A DNA stretch of 64,000 nucleotides from Astropecten irregularis. Its lineage: Eukaryota > Echinodermata > Asteroidea > Paxillosida > Astropectinidae. This document shows, piece after piece, positions 24,101-33,485 of the stretch (position 1 is the first letter of the stretch; each line of letters begins with the position of its first letter). The notes under the pieces were generated by a model. The model was not told the DNA's origin. It did not search any database and was given only the letters and a program-made list of their open reading frames with translations. The stretch lies in assembly GCA_963971285.1 (NCBI GenBank), contig OZ020257.1, forward strand, positions 12,724,602 through 12,788,601, read 5' to 3'. Both the position numbers and the translations under genes were made by a program.

Positions 24101-27100
24101 TCTTTCTTCTCGGCTATCTCTCCTCCTACCTGTGTAGATAATCAGCAAAAGATAAAGAAAATACAAGTAATAATCTGCTGCGAACTGCTCATCAGCCGAA
24201 ATAATGACCTGAAATTTATCAAATGCTTGGAGTAGGTGGTCCTGATGCATTTCAATCCTAGCAGGATCTCTATCGAAAGCTAAATGATAAGAGGACAAGA
24301 ACGTTCAAGTAAAGATACACAATGTATTCCTTTGTGTATCTTTACTTGCATGCTCTTGTCCTCTTGTCATTAAGCCTTCAATTAAGATCCTGCTAGGATC
24401 GAAACGCGTCAGGCCCTCTTAACTCAAAGCAAAAGATAAAGACGTTGCATAAAACTTCACTTTGAAATTATGTCAAAACAAAATCATGGTTCAGGTTAAT
24501 GCATATTCAGATACTGTCTGTGTCTCTGTTTTATACTATGGAATCTTTTACACCTGCAACAATCATAGATCAAATCTGATGGCCTGGCATCAGCAAATAG
24601 ACAGAAATTTAGGACACATCTAGCCAAAACCTTAACCCAGCTGGAAAGGAGCTTCTTAACGGGTATGTGCCACTTGAGGCATTCTCATCCTTTGCCTGTT
24701 CAAACCCGAGATGATCTCTGAGATTTAAATGGGTTTAAGCCAGCATTTAGAGGCCTTATGACTCGTAGAACAAATACAATGGCACTAATAATCACGACAG
24801 ACCAACACTTGGTGGTCCTTGCTAGTATTCAACGTCTGCAACAGGAAAACAGCACAGTGGCAGAGTAAAGCCCTAGTCTCAGAAGAGTGAACCATGTACA
24901 ATCAGAAAAACAAGGAACAATGGGAACAAAGATTGCTTAGAAAGCACCTTATAGTGACCCAGCACCTTGGCTACATGCCTGTACGTACTACCTACCCAGG
25001 GAAGGCTGGAGAGCACAGTGTACACGAACCAATCAGACCTGACTTGCGGGATACCCTCCTCAGTGGTGGTGTTGGCAAAGGCCTCGAACAACGCCACGAT
25101 TGAGGACACGTCCACCACACGGCAGTTGACCAGGTCAGAGATGAAGCGTACCAAGGAGCGGGCGCTGTCCCACTCGTTGTCTTTCATTAGGTCCTTCATG
25201 CGTACCCAGAGCTCCTCCGCAAACTGCAGCCAACAAAACAAGAAATCAAGTAATCAACTGTTGCAAACTGCTCATCCACCACAATAATGACCTGAAATAT
25301 GCTTAGAGTTGGGAGGGTCTGACGTTGCGATCCTAGCAGGATCTTTCTGAAAGGCTGGTTAGAGTTAGCAGGGCTTGACATTTCAATTCTGGCAGGATCT
25401 TTCTCATAGATTGCTAAGATTTAGGGGCCTTACGTTTCGATCCTGGCAGGATCTTTCTCAAAATGCTGCTTAGACTTAGGAGGGCCTGACATTTCGATCA
25501 TGGCAGGATCTTTCTCAAAACGCTGCTTAGACTTAGGAGGGCTTGACGTTTCGATCCTGACAGGATCTTTCTCAAAACGCTGCTTAGACTTAGGAGGGCT
25601 TGACGTTTCGATCCTGCCAGGATCTTTCTCAAAACGCTGCTTAGACTTAGAAGGGCTTGACGTTTCGATCCTGACAGGATCTTTCTCAAAATGCTGCTTA
25701 GACTTAGGAGGGCCTGACGTTTCAATCCTGCCAAGATCTTTCTCAATGACTGAAAAGGTACGAGGACAAGTACATACTTGAATAAAAATACACAAAAATG
25801 CTTTTGAGCATCTTGGGACTTGTGACACACAACTTATATATAAACAGACAACTGATTTTGTGCACAAAATTTGTAACTTGAGCATGCAACATTGTTGCAC
25901 TGACATAATGATGATCTGCCTATACTACAGGGCATATATGTAACAGATCAGAGAGAGCCTTGCCATAATGATTCCAAGGCCGTAACAAAAATACAATTCA
26001 GCAAATCTACTGGAATATTTTTCAGGGGATTGTCTCAAGATTAAACAAGCTTACATCTCCACCGCATTCATAGTTCTTGACGTTGATCAGCCCCACCAGG
26101 GTCGTGTACACACTCAGCTTCTCGGGCAAATCAATCGCACTGGAAGCAAAGGAACAAATAGCAAGAAAATTTACTAGAGGTCGATTTCACAAAGCTCTAC
26201 GATCGATTGTAACTCGAGTTACGAAGGATAACCTTCGCATCATACGTAGGGCTGCAATTCATCACAAGTCCTGCGATTGATAGTAAGTTACGATGAGTTT
26301 GATGAAATCGAACCCATATCTTATTTTCATCAAATAACCACAATGGAAACTGACTGGATTAATTTCAACAAAATGAAGCCAGGAGAACAGTTACTGGTAA
26401 TCAGTATCCTGGGGGTCGGAGGTTCGAAATCCTATTTCAGTCAAATTGTACAAATGAAATGTTTGAAGAGAGGATGTGTTAGGCTTACCAATCGCACAAG
26501 ATGCTGATGATCTTGGGTTTGTAATTTGGCAGATCTGCCTGCAGAACAACGGCCAGTCCCTCCAAGTTGCTCTCCAAGGATGACGTACTCTGAAAATGAA
26601 AATCAAAACAGTGGTAAAAATAATCAGCTTTGCTTTTGTTTTCAAATCATGAAAAAGTCGTACATCTCTCTTAAATCCATAAAAAAAATGGTGACTTAAC
26701 TTTTGTAACAAGGAATTAGTCACCACTGAATTATACCCATAGAGCTATAATCTAATTAAAATTACTAGAGCGCTAGCTCCGTGTACAAAGTGATGCCTGC
26801 TGGGCGCATCCATGTTTGTGCACAAACCTATGGAAAACACAACATTTTGTACGTTTTTTGTACATTCATTTGCATATCTGTGTTGTGTTCTATACAGGTG
26901 CGTTATCGAAGCAAAATATGCCAGAAATCCATCACACCTTCGGTAAATTCGCGTTTCATTTAGCGCCGTGGGCGCACACGCTCTGCACTTCAGTCACGCA
27001 ATGATTGCAAGCGTCTTCAAGACGCGCTACCGGTACCGTTCGCGCATACTTGCGCGTTGCATATAGAGTACACTCTTCGAAAGGCATTCTAGTCAAAGTG

Positions 27101-28940
27101 TTCTTGTTCTACAGACACGCACTCAAATTCAAAATGACTGCGCCCAGGACAGCTTCAAAGCGTCTACGCACGGAGAACGCGGAGCTAGCGCTCTAGTCAT
27201 TTTAATATATCTCTATGATTATACCTCATTCTGGTGGAATGACTACAAGTGCATCATCAAGCTGACCCTTCCAAGCTTATAAAACACATGCATACTGCAT
27301 GTGTACACACTTGAGGAAGGTTTCCACAGAGAGACAACAAAACCAACCATGATAACTTCTTAATTAATGTGACTTTTAATACCATGTTCACTTTGGCAGT
27401 TTACTTTATGTTGAAATGTTTAATATGTGAAAACCAGTAATACTTAGAAAACACTTTGTTTGTGTTTGTGCAATGGGGTGTCAATCTTTCCCACACATGT
27501 TGCTTTTCATACCTTTTCTCCAACTCTTGTGATGAGCGATTCCAGTCTCTCTTCAATCTCGTTCTGATCGGTTCTTCTTCGCTTCTGGCTTCTGCCGTCA
27601 TCTGCCATAAAAAATGTGCATTGAAAACATTGAGAAGCCGGTTGATCTGTAATGTCTTACTCTTACTACTAGTCATCGTTTTGGGTTATTTTTCGGGTGC
27701 TATGGAGATGGACTGTGTGCCTGACAATTGTGTGAGAATTTTTCTACACAGTATGACTCCTAAAATAATGTGATTAAGCATGACATACATGAAGTCAAAG
27801 ATTAGACTTGCTGTTAAAGTGGGTAAGACAGTGACTCTTTGTTGTTTTATCGGCAAACAGTGTAGGACTAATGCGTTAAAGATTTCAGAAACAATGAAAT
27901 TTCAGTAGGCATGTAACTTTACAATCTCACTTTTACCAATACAAGGGCCTACCAGGTATGATGTAGCATGGAGTAAAACTTGCGCACACAAGTTTAAAAC
28001 GGAGTTAGCGTGCTTTAGTCCACAAAAGGCACAAGCCACAACTTCACAACCTTGGATAATTTTCAGACCCCATTTGTTTACCCCATTTAAGCAAGTCTCT
28101 TTACAAAAAGTTGTTTAAATTATTCCCCGGCACAATTGCAGAAAACCCCGCCACTCACCTTGCCCACCTCGTAGCCGCGGATATGTGGATACGGAGTCAC
28201 GCTTCAATGAGTCAAGCTTCAGTGAATTGCTTTGTGCAGTTCACTTTGTATCCTCGTATCCATTTATCCACTTCCCCGGACCCACATTGGACATTTATTT
28301 TTTTTATTTTTTCCAACCTTCCCCATTCACTTAGCGTGGTTCATAGGGATGCTTCGTTCTCAGTAATAAGCTGTACACAACACATGGGCTTAGTTAGTTT
28401 GCACTGTAAAGGTGGAATTCTTTCTCGCCATTCGTGATTCCCTCGACCTCGTACCCATTGAATTTTAGGGGGTATTTTCGCATGGTGGGGTATTCTGCAA
28501 TAGCGCTCCGCACTTGCACTAAAAATAGCACCGGATCTCAGACAAACATTGCAACGTGTGCCGTGTGGTGAGTGTGCGCGTGCATGTAGTCATGTAGTGA
28601 TGTACACTAACGTTACGTGTACGTGTGTGAGACAATGTTTGTCCGACATCCAAGGAATTTTGTGACGTACGGAGCGCTATTTAACACTTGTTGGCCTATT
28701 TGTACTTGAAATGTGATGTTAACAAATACGACGTAAAAAAAGCGTAGGTCTAATACAAACACATGAATACATTTTGTCACGAAATTGGTGCAGTGGTGAT
28801 GAACGCAATTCAGATAGAAGAAAGAAAATTAAATTAAAACAACGCTATTTTAAACACAAATGATAGCTTCCCATGACCTAAATTCCAGATATTACCACCT
28901 TACCATTTCCGTCATCTTCTAGTCTTCTCCGTCTCGACAT
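12166..28940 (-). CDS. NCBP1: Nuclear cap-binding protein subunit 1 (CBP80), 20 coding exons
   Basis: Large subunit of the nuclear cap-binding complex; with NCBP2 it binds the m7G cap of new transcripts and links capping to splicing, export and decay. Exons in transcript order: 28940-28904, 27601-27513, 26589-26489, 26139-26055, 25223-24996, 24129-24056, 23474-23405, 22943-22728, 21798-21701, 21090-20916, 20386-20259, 20100-20026, 19931-19822, 19059-18931, 17969-17870, 16902-16809, 15806-15585, 14494-14342, 13625-13512, 12279-12166. Every junction keeps frame with GT-AG introns; total 2412 nt, 803 residues (human about 790). Two basic clusters near the N terminus (RRRR at 3-6, KRRR at 19-22) suit the family's bipartite nuclear signal. 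Family blocks are plain: [77 protein letters not shown]. The MIF4G-type helical repeats therefore appear complete. An Asp/Ser-rich stretch at about 678-700 is longer than in human. The exon 17 donor is uncertain. The start is the first ATG and matches the family N terminus. Confidence 0.96.
13085..13414. mobile_element. Family A MITE in NCBP1 intron 19
   Basis: TTAA-flanked, starting AAAGGTAATTCCATAC and ending CCAAAATATGATACTCCC. It lies between exon 20 and exon 19. Confidence 0.8.
13687..13867. repeat. Head-to-head pair of tRNA-derived units in NCBP1 intron 18
   Basis: The left half is in minus orientation (TTGAAAAGTGAACAAAG at its outer end) and the right half in plus orientation (TTCACTTTTCAATGG). 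The two tRNA-like parts meet at about 13770. The whole forms an imperfect palindrome. Confidence 0.7.
14578..14944. mobile_element. Family A MITE in NCBP1 intron 17
   Basis: A good reference copy. TTAA lies at each end, with terminal inverted repeats AAAGGTAGTATCATACTTTG and the complement of CCAAAGTATGATATACTATC. The centre has GATCTTTTAAAAGATC, a short self-complementary hairpin. No open frame of note. Confidence 0.85.
15043..15303. repeat. Family G TIR element in NCBP1 intron 17
   Basis: Ends GGGCCCTATTCCAAACC and GGTTTGGAAAAGGCCCC are inverted. Related copies are at 21303-21476 and 23150-23393. The interior carries GAGCTGGAGCTGGAGTC-type simple repeats at the right side. Confidence 0.65.
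15582..15585 (-). other. NCBP1: Uncertain splice donor of NCBP1 exon 17
   Basis: The exon ends in a run of AAG codons (six Lys) followed by GTTGTGATC. Splicing at AAG|GTTGTG ends the exon at 15585; splicing at GTT|GTGATC ends it at 15582 and adds one Val. Both keep phase 0 with exon 18 (14494), and both are poor matches to GTRAGT. Reading through adds VVIPDFSE and then a stop. Confidence 0.6.
16510..16722. repeat. Foldback element in NCBP1 intron 16
   Basis: Left arm GACCAATGTTTACATGCCAT is matched in inverse by ATGGCATGTAAGCATTGGTC on the right, with inner arms ATAGTGGGTA and TACCCACTAT. Confidence 0.7.
17443..17670. repeat. Foldback element in NCBP1 intron 15
   Basis: Terminal arms GAGTCAAAAAGAAGTTGACT and GTCAACTTCTTTTTGACTC are inverted. 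Inner arms ACACTCAAAAGTTCA and GAACT..TTGAGTGTC follow. The same family recurs at 56660-57823. Confidence 0.7.
18211..18310 (+). repeat. tRNA-derived SINE-like unit in NCBP1 intron 14
   Basis: A tRNA-like head (GAGCTCAGTTGGTAGAGCG, then GGTTCAAATCC) but with a mismatched acceptor and no proper anticodon arm. Confidence 0.65.
18576..18800. repeat. Family E MITE in NCBP1 intron 14
   Basis: Inverted ends CTGCTTAGCACA and the TGCTTAAAAGCTCCATG side, ending near GGCCC. The interior has TTAACAACCAAATTTCCATG, shared with copies at 29166-29416, 42863-43081 and 62563-62780. Confidence 0.65.
19376..19609. repeat. Family E-related MITE in NCBP1 intron 13
   Basis: Ends GGGGCCAATTTCATGGAGCT and AGCTCTATGTAACTGGCCCC are inverted. 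The interior differs from typical family E, so this is a subfamily. The copy at 60208-60457 matches it better. Confidence 0.7.
20440..20579. repeat. 140-bp near-perfect palindrome in NCBP1 intron 10
   Basis: Arms begin ATGGGAGATTTTGGAGAACC and end GGTTCTCCAAAGTCTCCCAT. The core is CpG-rich alternating purine-pyrimidine sequence. TCTA lies on both sides (20436-20439 and 20580-20583), a likely 4-bp target duplication. A sister copy is at 32972-33107. Confidence 0.85.
21303..21476. repeat. Family G TIR element in NCBP1 intron 9
   Basis: Inverse orientation relative to the copy at 15043-15303. Ends at AAAAGGCCCC, with the characteristic interior TTCAATGAAAAACCACAACC. Confidence 0.6.
21480..21560. 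repeat. Fragment of the GATCCT-palindrome element
   Basis: Two copies of a CAGGATCTTT-type palindrome followed by CAGGCCCTCCTAACTCAA. These are the same words as in the foldback at 24227-24427 and the minisatellite at 25310-25750. Confidence 0.5.
21978..22458 (+). repeat. 481-bp TIR element in NCBP1 intron 8 (inverted partner of 26738-27217)
   Basis: Inverted ends ATAGAGCTATATTAAAATTA and TAATTTTAATATAGCTCTAT, each followed inward by a GCGCTAGC-type motif. The interior is CpG-rich. A second copy of almost the same length sits in intron 2 in the opposite orientation. Confidence 0.85.
23150..23393. repeat. Family G TIR element in NCBP1 intron 7
   Basis: Starts GGGGCCTCTTCCAAACCTC and ends GAGGTTTGGTAAAGGGC, just short of exon 7. 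Same orientation as the copy at 15043-15303. Confidence 0.65.
24227..24427. repeat. Foldback element in NCBP1 intron 5
   Basis: Inner arms AAGTAAAGATACACAA and TTGTGTATCTTTACTT and outer arms with GATCCTNNCAGGATC palindromes form a long hairpin of about 200 bases. Confidence 0.75.
25310..25750. repeat. 57-bp minisatellite in NCBP1 intron 4
   Basis: The word GGATCTTTCTC recurs at 25449, 25506, 25563, 25620 and 25677, exactly 57 bases apart, with two or three degenerate units to the left. Each unit contains a GATCCTG.CAGGATC palindrome. The period is a multiple of three, so long frames stay open on both strands; I do not call them genes. Confidence 0.92.
26178..26315. repeat. Family D MITE in NCBP1 intron 3
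   Basis: Begins AGGTCGATTTCACAAAGCTC and ends GTTTGATGAAATCGAACCC. It lies within 40 bases upstream of exon 4, so it ends close to that exon's acceptor. Confidence 0.7.
26327..26460 (+). repeat. Degenerate tRNA-derived unit in NCBP1 intron 3
   Basis: Keeps the flank AAATAACCACAATGGAAACT and the B-box-like GGTTCGAAATCC, but has lost the A-box half. Confidence 0.55.
26738..27217 (-). repeat. 480-bp TIR element in NCBP1 intron 2 (inverted partner of 21978-22458)
   Basis: Reads as the reverse complement of the intron 8 copy over nearly its whole length, including the TCTCCGTGCGTAGACGCTTT block near one end. Ends are CATAGAGCTATAATC and ATATCTCTATG. Confidence 0.85.
28499..28681. repeat. Foldback element in NCBP1 intron 1
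   Basis: Arms AATAGCGCTCCGCAC and TACGGAGCGCTATT, with inner arms CAGACAAACATTG and CAATGTTTGTCCGAC. The loop is rich in GTGTGCGTG. Confidence 0.75.
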
Positions 28941-29040
28941 GTTGCAAATGAACTTTTTCCGTTCCCGGTTTTTTGTCCAAAACGCCGACGACGCACCGAT
29001 GGTAGTCTGCTTGATTTCTGCGCGGCAGACGATATTACCA
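28941..29040 (-). promoter_or_regulatory. Probable 5' leader and promoter region of NCBP1
   Basis: The first ATG of NCBP1 is at 28940. The 100 bases upstream are richer in CpG than the surrounding DNA and carry no recognisable repeat. I see no TATA box. Assigning this as leader or promoter rests on position only. Confidence 0.35.
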
Positions 29041-29165
29041 TGATATTACAGAACAATGTGCATGTGTTAAGTGCGGAAGTTGCCGTTTACCAGCGAGAAA
29101 GGAGCAAGTAGCACGCTGGACCAACAAGTCAATCTCCCGGGGACCAGCCAAATCAACCAATGGTT

Positions 29166-29416
29166 GCAATTTCACAGAGCTGCTTAGCACAATAAATTGC
29201 TTAGCACAAACATGTCTTGAACAATAAAACAAACCACCATTGAAAACAAATTCCATTTGATATTCATGGTCAGCGAACAACAGCCAAAGAAAAATCGCAA
29301 GTGATACACAACACGTGGAAATTTGGTTGTTAATCCTGTTTTTACTGAGACGGAAATGTCGATCATGCTTAGCGAATTTGTGTGCTAAGCAGCTCTATGA
29401 AATTGAAATTGGCCCC
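29166..29416. repeat. Family E MITE
   Basis: Ends GCAATTTCACAGAGCTGCTT and AAGCAGCTCTATGAAATTG are inverted. Confidence 0.75.
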
Positions 29417-29511
29417 AGTGGCCTACATCATCAGGATCAAATTTGGCAGGAAGTATTTTTTTTGCCGACACGTGGAACGTTCTTACTTCTCGATGATCTT
29501 AGCTTATGACA

Positions 29512-29902
29512 GGGGCGGATCCAGGGTCCATGGGGCCGGGGTGCCGCACGCCCCTTTTCTAATTCCGGCAAAAAAAAAAGGAAAGAAGAAAAAAAGGACT
29601 GAAAAAAGGGGAAATTGACTGAAATTAAAGTCATGAAAAGTGAACAATGAGAAAAATTGATTGCCGGTTCGAATCCCACTCATTTTTCTTTATTCACTTT
29701 TCAATGAAAAGACAAACAAAACTAGAAAAGAAATAAAGAGGATAAACAATAGGGAGGGGTGAGATTAGAATAGGATAAGCAAAAGAAAGGGTGGGATAAA
29801 GTAGCTTTGGTCGCCCCGAAAAGTATCCGTCGCTAAAAGTGAGTGGCGCATTTTATTTCTATATAGGCCTACGCCCCCTTTGGAAAATCCTGGATCCACT
29901 TC
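29512..29902. mobile_element. TIR element with a nested tRNA-like unit
   Basis: Left end CAGGGGCGGATCCAGG and right end CCTGGATCCACTTC are inverted. A tRNA-derived unit with GGTTCGAATCCCACTC sits inside at about 29600-29706. The GGGGCGGATCCAGG terminus resembles hAT-type elements as I recall them; I could not define the target duplication. Confidence 0.55.
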
Positions 29903-32169
29903 TAACATCAAACTTTTTAGACAAACGGACGTGCATCACGCGCGATATGTGCAACATTCAAAAAGATTTAAATGCCGTTATAATTTGTCCGTGAACTTTT
30001 TGCATGATGGTGGATGGTGGAGCGGCCCCCAAAGAAAGGTTTGCGGAGGCACAGTAAAAAAATTTATGGATCTAGGCTTTCAGTACTGAAAATAACCTTT
30101 ATGAAAATCATCTCTAGCAGTCGGTTGTCAATTTTGACGAGATGAAAAAAGTTATCATGAAGCTTCAGTCAGTAGGCCTACCGTGCCCGGAAAATCCGTC
30201 AATGATGGCCTTATGATATGAGAGTTATGATATGCATGATTGCCACCGTGCGGTAATGATGATATAGTGGACACAATCATAATCTATCGCCTCAAATCAA
30301 ACATTGTCTGTTATGTGCGATTATCATTTGGCGATGGCGCGGTCGTGTGTACTATACAATTGCACTCCAGGCATGCAAAACCTTTTGCCCATACGCAAAA
30401 CAACATCTCAAAAATTCAGTCTTTTGGCTACATTGTTTTTCGCTTTCTTTTCGTTTCTTCTTATTTTGGTTCATGCCTTCTTTTTCCAAATTTTAATTAC
30501 CAGACCTTCAAACTTCACCCATGCCAATAACTTGAACTTGTATCAAGAGAGCCTCTATGTTGCGGACCGTTCCTGTATCATTTTTGTGATTGCTGAATTA
30601 TGATGACTGACACCATCCGGAATCAGCAGTTGTTTGATTAAAAAAGTTTTTAGGTACAGTGTTTTCACATATTTTTATAGGTGACGACGGCAGATTCTAC
30701 AAGGACATACTTTTCACCGTGAAGACTTCGTAGGGCCCATGTTTTTGTTACAAAAACTACAATCCAGGTTTATGATCAATTCAGCAACATTTTTCACGTC
30801 CACGTGCGCTATAAAAGGGTTATGCCGCCTTTGAAAAAATCAACGTACACTATCATCAATTACATGCATACACATAAAAACATTTTTGTTTCTTTTGGTA
30901 GAATTGGTTTATTCAGTGCCAAGTATGTCGACCTGTAATCAGTACAATGCATTGTAATCAGATCAATACAATGCAATGATAATACAAAAGTGCATTACAT
31001 GAAATAAAGAAAGCTTCGGAGGCAAGAATAATACTTATACAGTGGGGGAATGGTCTACTTAGTGTTATGGTTTACAGAACGTGTACAGAAAAAGCCATTG
31101 AGTGACTTTTCGTTCGAGGTCTGGACATTTTGACAACATTTCACATTGGCGGGAAGTTTTCTCACGGAAAACGTCTGCGCCAAACCATTATCAAAAACAT
31201 ACCGAAACTCTTGTCAGAGAGTGGTGGGGGTAATAAAATAATGGTCACAGATGTAAAAGTTACCCAACATGTTCTGGTCATCTTCGGAATACCAGAAAAT
31301 TCGACCAGAAATCGATTTAACACCTCCGTTTTTACCGACTGAACAAAATGTTACTGTAAACATTTCATGTCCACTATTCGGCGAAGTGAGACCGAAATTC
31401 AATCTGACATTCTCATTACACACTGTATTTCACGATACCATCCTTAGCCATACGAAATGTTTAGAACATTTTGTTCAATGTGGTTGCTAGTGTTCACATA
31501 AATTGCACCCAAAGCAAAATAGAAAATGGCTTTGATTTACTTATGCAATTTGCAACTTTTCAAATTCAACACACAGGAATGTTATGGCCATTGAGGTTGT
31601 CTGCCTTTTGTAGTCTTGGACAAAATGGCAACCTAACCGTCATACACTGTGCTCTGTATATAGGCCATGTGATTTACAAAGTTGCCCTTTGGACTCACAA
31701 GCAAACGGTTGCTTCAAGATGATTATTCTGCAAATTATTGAAAACAAAATGTTAACAACTTCTAAACAATATTGTGCGATTTCTGAATGACTGTATAATA
31801 GGGTGATGATTACTTGAGAAAAGAAAACAAATTACAAGTAATTTGACTTTGGATACAGATACATGTAACGGTGTATTTGTATGAACTGCACTTCAAAGCT
31901 TTGAATATATAGTGTATCTGTATATCAGCACTATACCACCTAACCCATTTGGCCCTATTATCGGATGTTCTTTTTTTATTTTCCTCTAAATTATACTATG
32001 AACACGTTTCCCATACCTATTGAAGATTAAAAACCCTGAAACAAGACATATCTAATATGAAAGTTTAAGTACTAAATTTGGAAAAACAAAATTCGCATGC
32101 AAAGTGTATTTTAACCGACTTATAATTAAATGGAAACACGTATAAGTGAATTTTGTTTCGAGCACTTGG

Positions 32170-32310
32170 GGCCTGTTTGTTTCAGGCACGAGATCAGTGA
32201 TCCTGCCGATCCGCATCCCATTAATAGCTTTAATATCTTGTATGGGATGTGGATCTGCAAGATCACTGATCGCGTGCCTGAAACAAACAAACAAACAAGC
32301 CCTTATTGGT
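32170..32310. repeat. Foldback element
   Basis: Arms CCTGTTTGTTTCAGGCACG and CGTGCCTGAAACAAACAAAC, with inner arms GATCAGTGATC and GATCACTGATC, around a short loop containing ATTAATAGC. Confidence 0.8.
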
Positions 32311-32411
32311 TGTACACCTAGCTTCATGTGTAAACCCAGAACCCACATACGTCGGATGATCTGATACAGACCTTAACGTAAAACAGAACACTCTGAACAA
32401 CAAAATAATGC

Positions 32412-32690
32412 ACTTTGGAAAGAATTCCACTGATGACTACGGAAAAGGGTTGATATCCTCTAAGAGTTATTAACTTTATAATAAAAGTTATTAAATGGAT
32501 ACAAGTTATGATGAACTTCAATCTCAGCTGTGTAACACTGGGGTAGCACATCTGAAAAGTGAGTTTTACGGGGTTTTGACACTACAATGATACACTTTGA
32601 ATGCGGTGGTAGTAATTTATCTTAAAACACCCTCTGTTGGTTCCATAGAGTTGTCCACAAGTGATGGTCGTCAGTGGAATTCTTGTAACT
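32412..32690. repeat. Family F dispersed element
   Basis: Related to 7832-8105 in the opposite orientation: AGAATTCCACTGATGACTAC at the left, and ACCCTCTGTTGGTTCC then CGTCAGTGGAATTCTTG at the right. Confidence 0.55.
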
Positions 32691-32971
32691 TGCTAAACAT
32701 GTACTTTTGAAGTGACTGTCATAAGATTGTCTAGGAATTACATTTGAATAATGCCTGGTTGGTATCCTGTTTTAACTGGTCCCAGCTGCATATCCAGCAT
32801 TAGAAATTCCCTTTTCCCAAAAGACAATGCAAATAAACATTTTAAATGACATGTACTCGTGCTAGAGTCATCCGTAAAACACAACTGTACGACTTACAAC
32901 ATGTTTTACTCAAAGGAGGACTTTCATAAAGAACTTTGTTTGTAATGGTTTAAACTTTATGATTTCCCATA

Positions 32972-33107
32972 ATGGGAGACTTTGGAGAACCGGTCTTCAA
33001 GTCAACAGCGCACGCAATTGTGAGCATGTGCGCGTTGTTTTGCGCCTGCGCTGTTGTGCGTGCGCGTGCGCTGTTGACTTGAAGACCGGTTCTCCAAAGT
33101 CTTTCAT
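32972..33107. repeat. 136-bp near-perfect palindrome (sister of 20440-20579)
   Basis: Arms ATGGGAGACTTTGGAGAACC and GGTTCTCCAAAGTCTTTCAT extend inward through GGTCTTCAAGTCAACAGCGC and its complement. The loop is TTTTGCG-like. Confidence 0.85.
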
Positions 33108-33485
33108 TCCCTTCCATTTGGGCAACTATATCAAAACAAGTGAAAAAAAAAAAAAACCCAAACAAAAAAGGAAACCGGAACAAAAGAGCAAATGTGAACA
33201 AAGCACCAACCGTTCAAGACAAAAAGGCGTGCACAAGGAAAAAATGAGCAGAATCATTCAACTATTAATTTCTCCTCTAACGTTAAAGTACAAAATACAG
33301 ACTTGCACTATATATATAACAAAACAAAAACAATAAACCAATAAACAAAAAACCAAAAAATTCCCCCAACCCTCGAATGTTTTTGTTTTCTTAAGTTACC
33401 AGGCAACGCTATTCATACACTTTTTTAAGAATTTGTAACAATTCCTCCAAATTTGTAATTCTAGTCGATTGCTGCTGGTTTGTTT

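Larger units (their letters stand above)
28941..33485. other. Intergenic spacer between PDIA3 and NCBP1
   Basis: Contains the PDIA3 3' UTR at its right end and the NCBP1 promoter side at its left end. In between are a family E MITE, a TIR element with a nested tRNA-like unit (29512-29902), a foldback element (32170-32310), a PDIA3-proximal short repeat (32412-32690) and a palindrome (32972-33107). No further exon is supported. Confidence 0.55.

Noticed and set aside
25310..25750. Possible CRISPR-like array
   Set aside because: Whole 57-base units repeat with no unique spacers, and the DNA is animal nuclear sequence.
25430..25906. 158-residue minus-strand open frame with a 19-residue repeat
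   Set aside because: It is the 57-bp minisatellite; the period is a multiple of three, so frames stay open by arithmetic. It lies in an NCBP1 intron, and the opposite strand is open too.
31130..31490. Cluster of overlapping 70-residue frames between the two genes
   Set aside because: The frames read through a local inverted repeat (GGTATTCCGAAGATGACC-like), and the peptides show no family motif.
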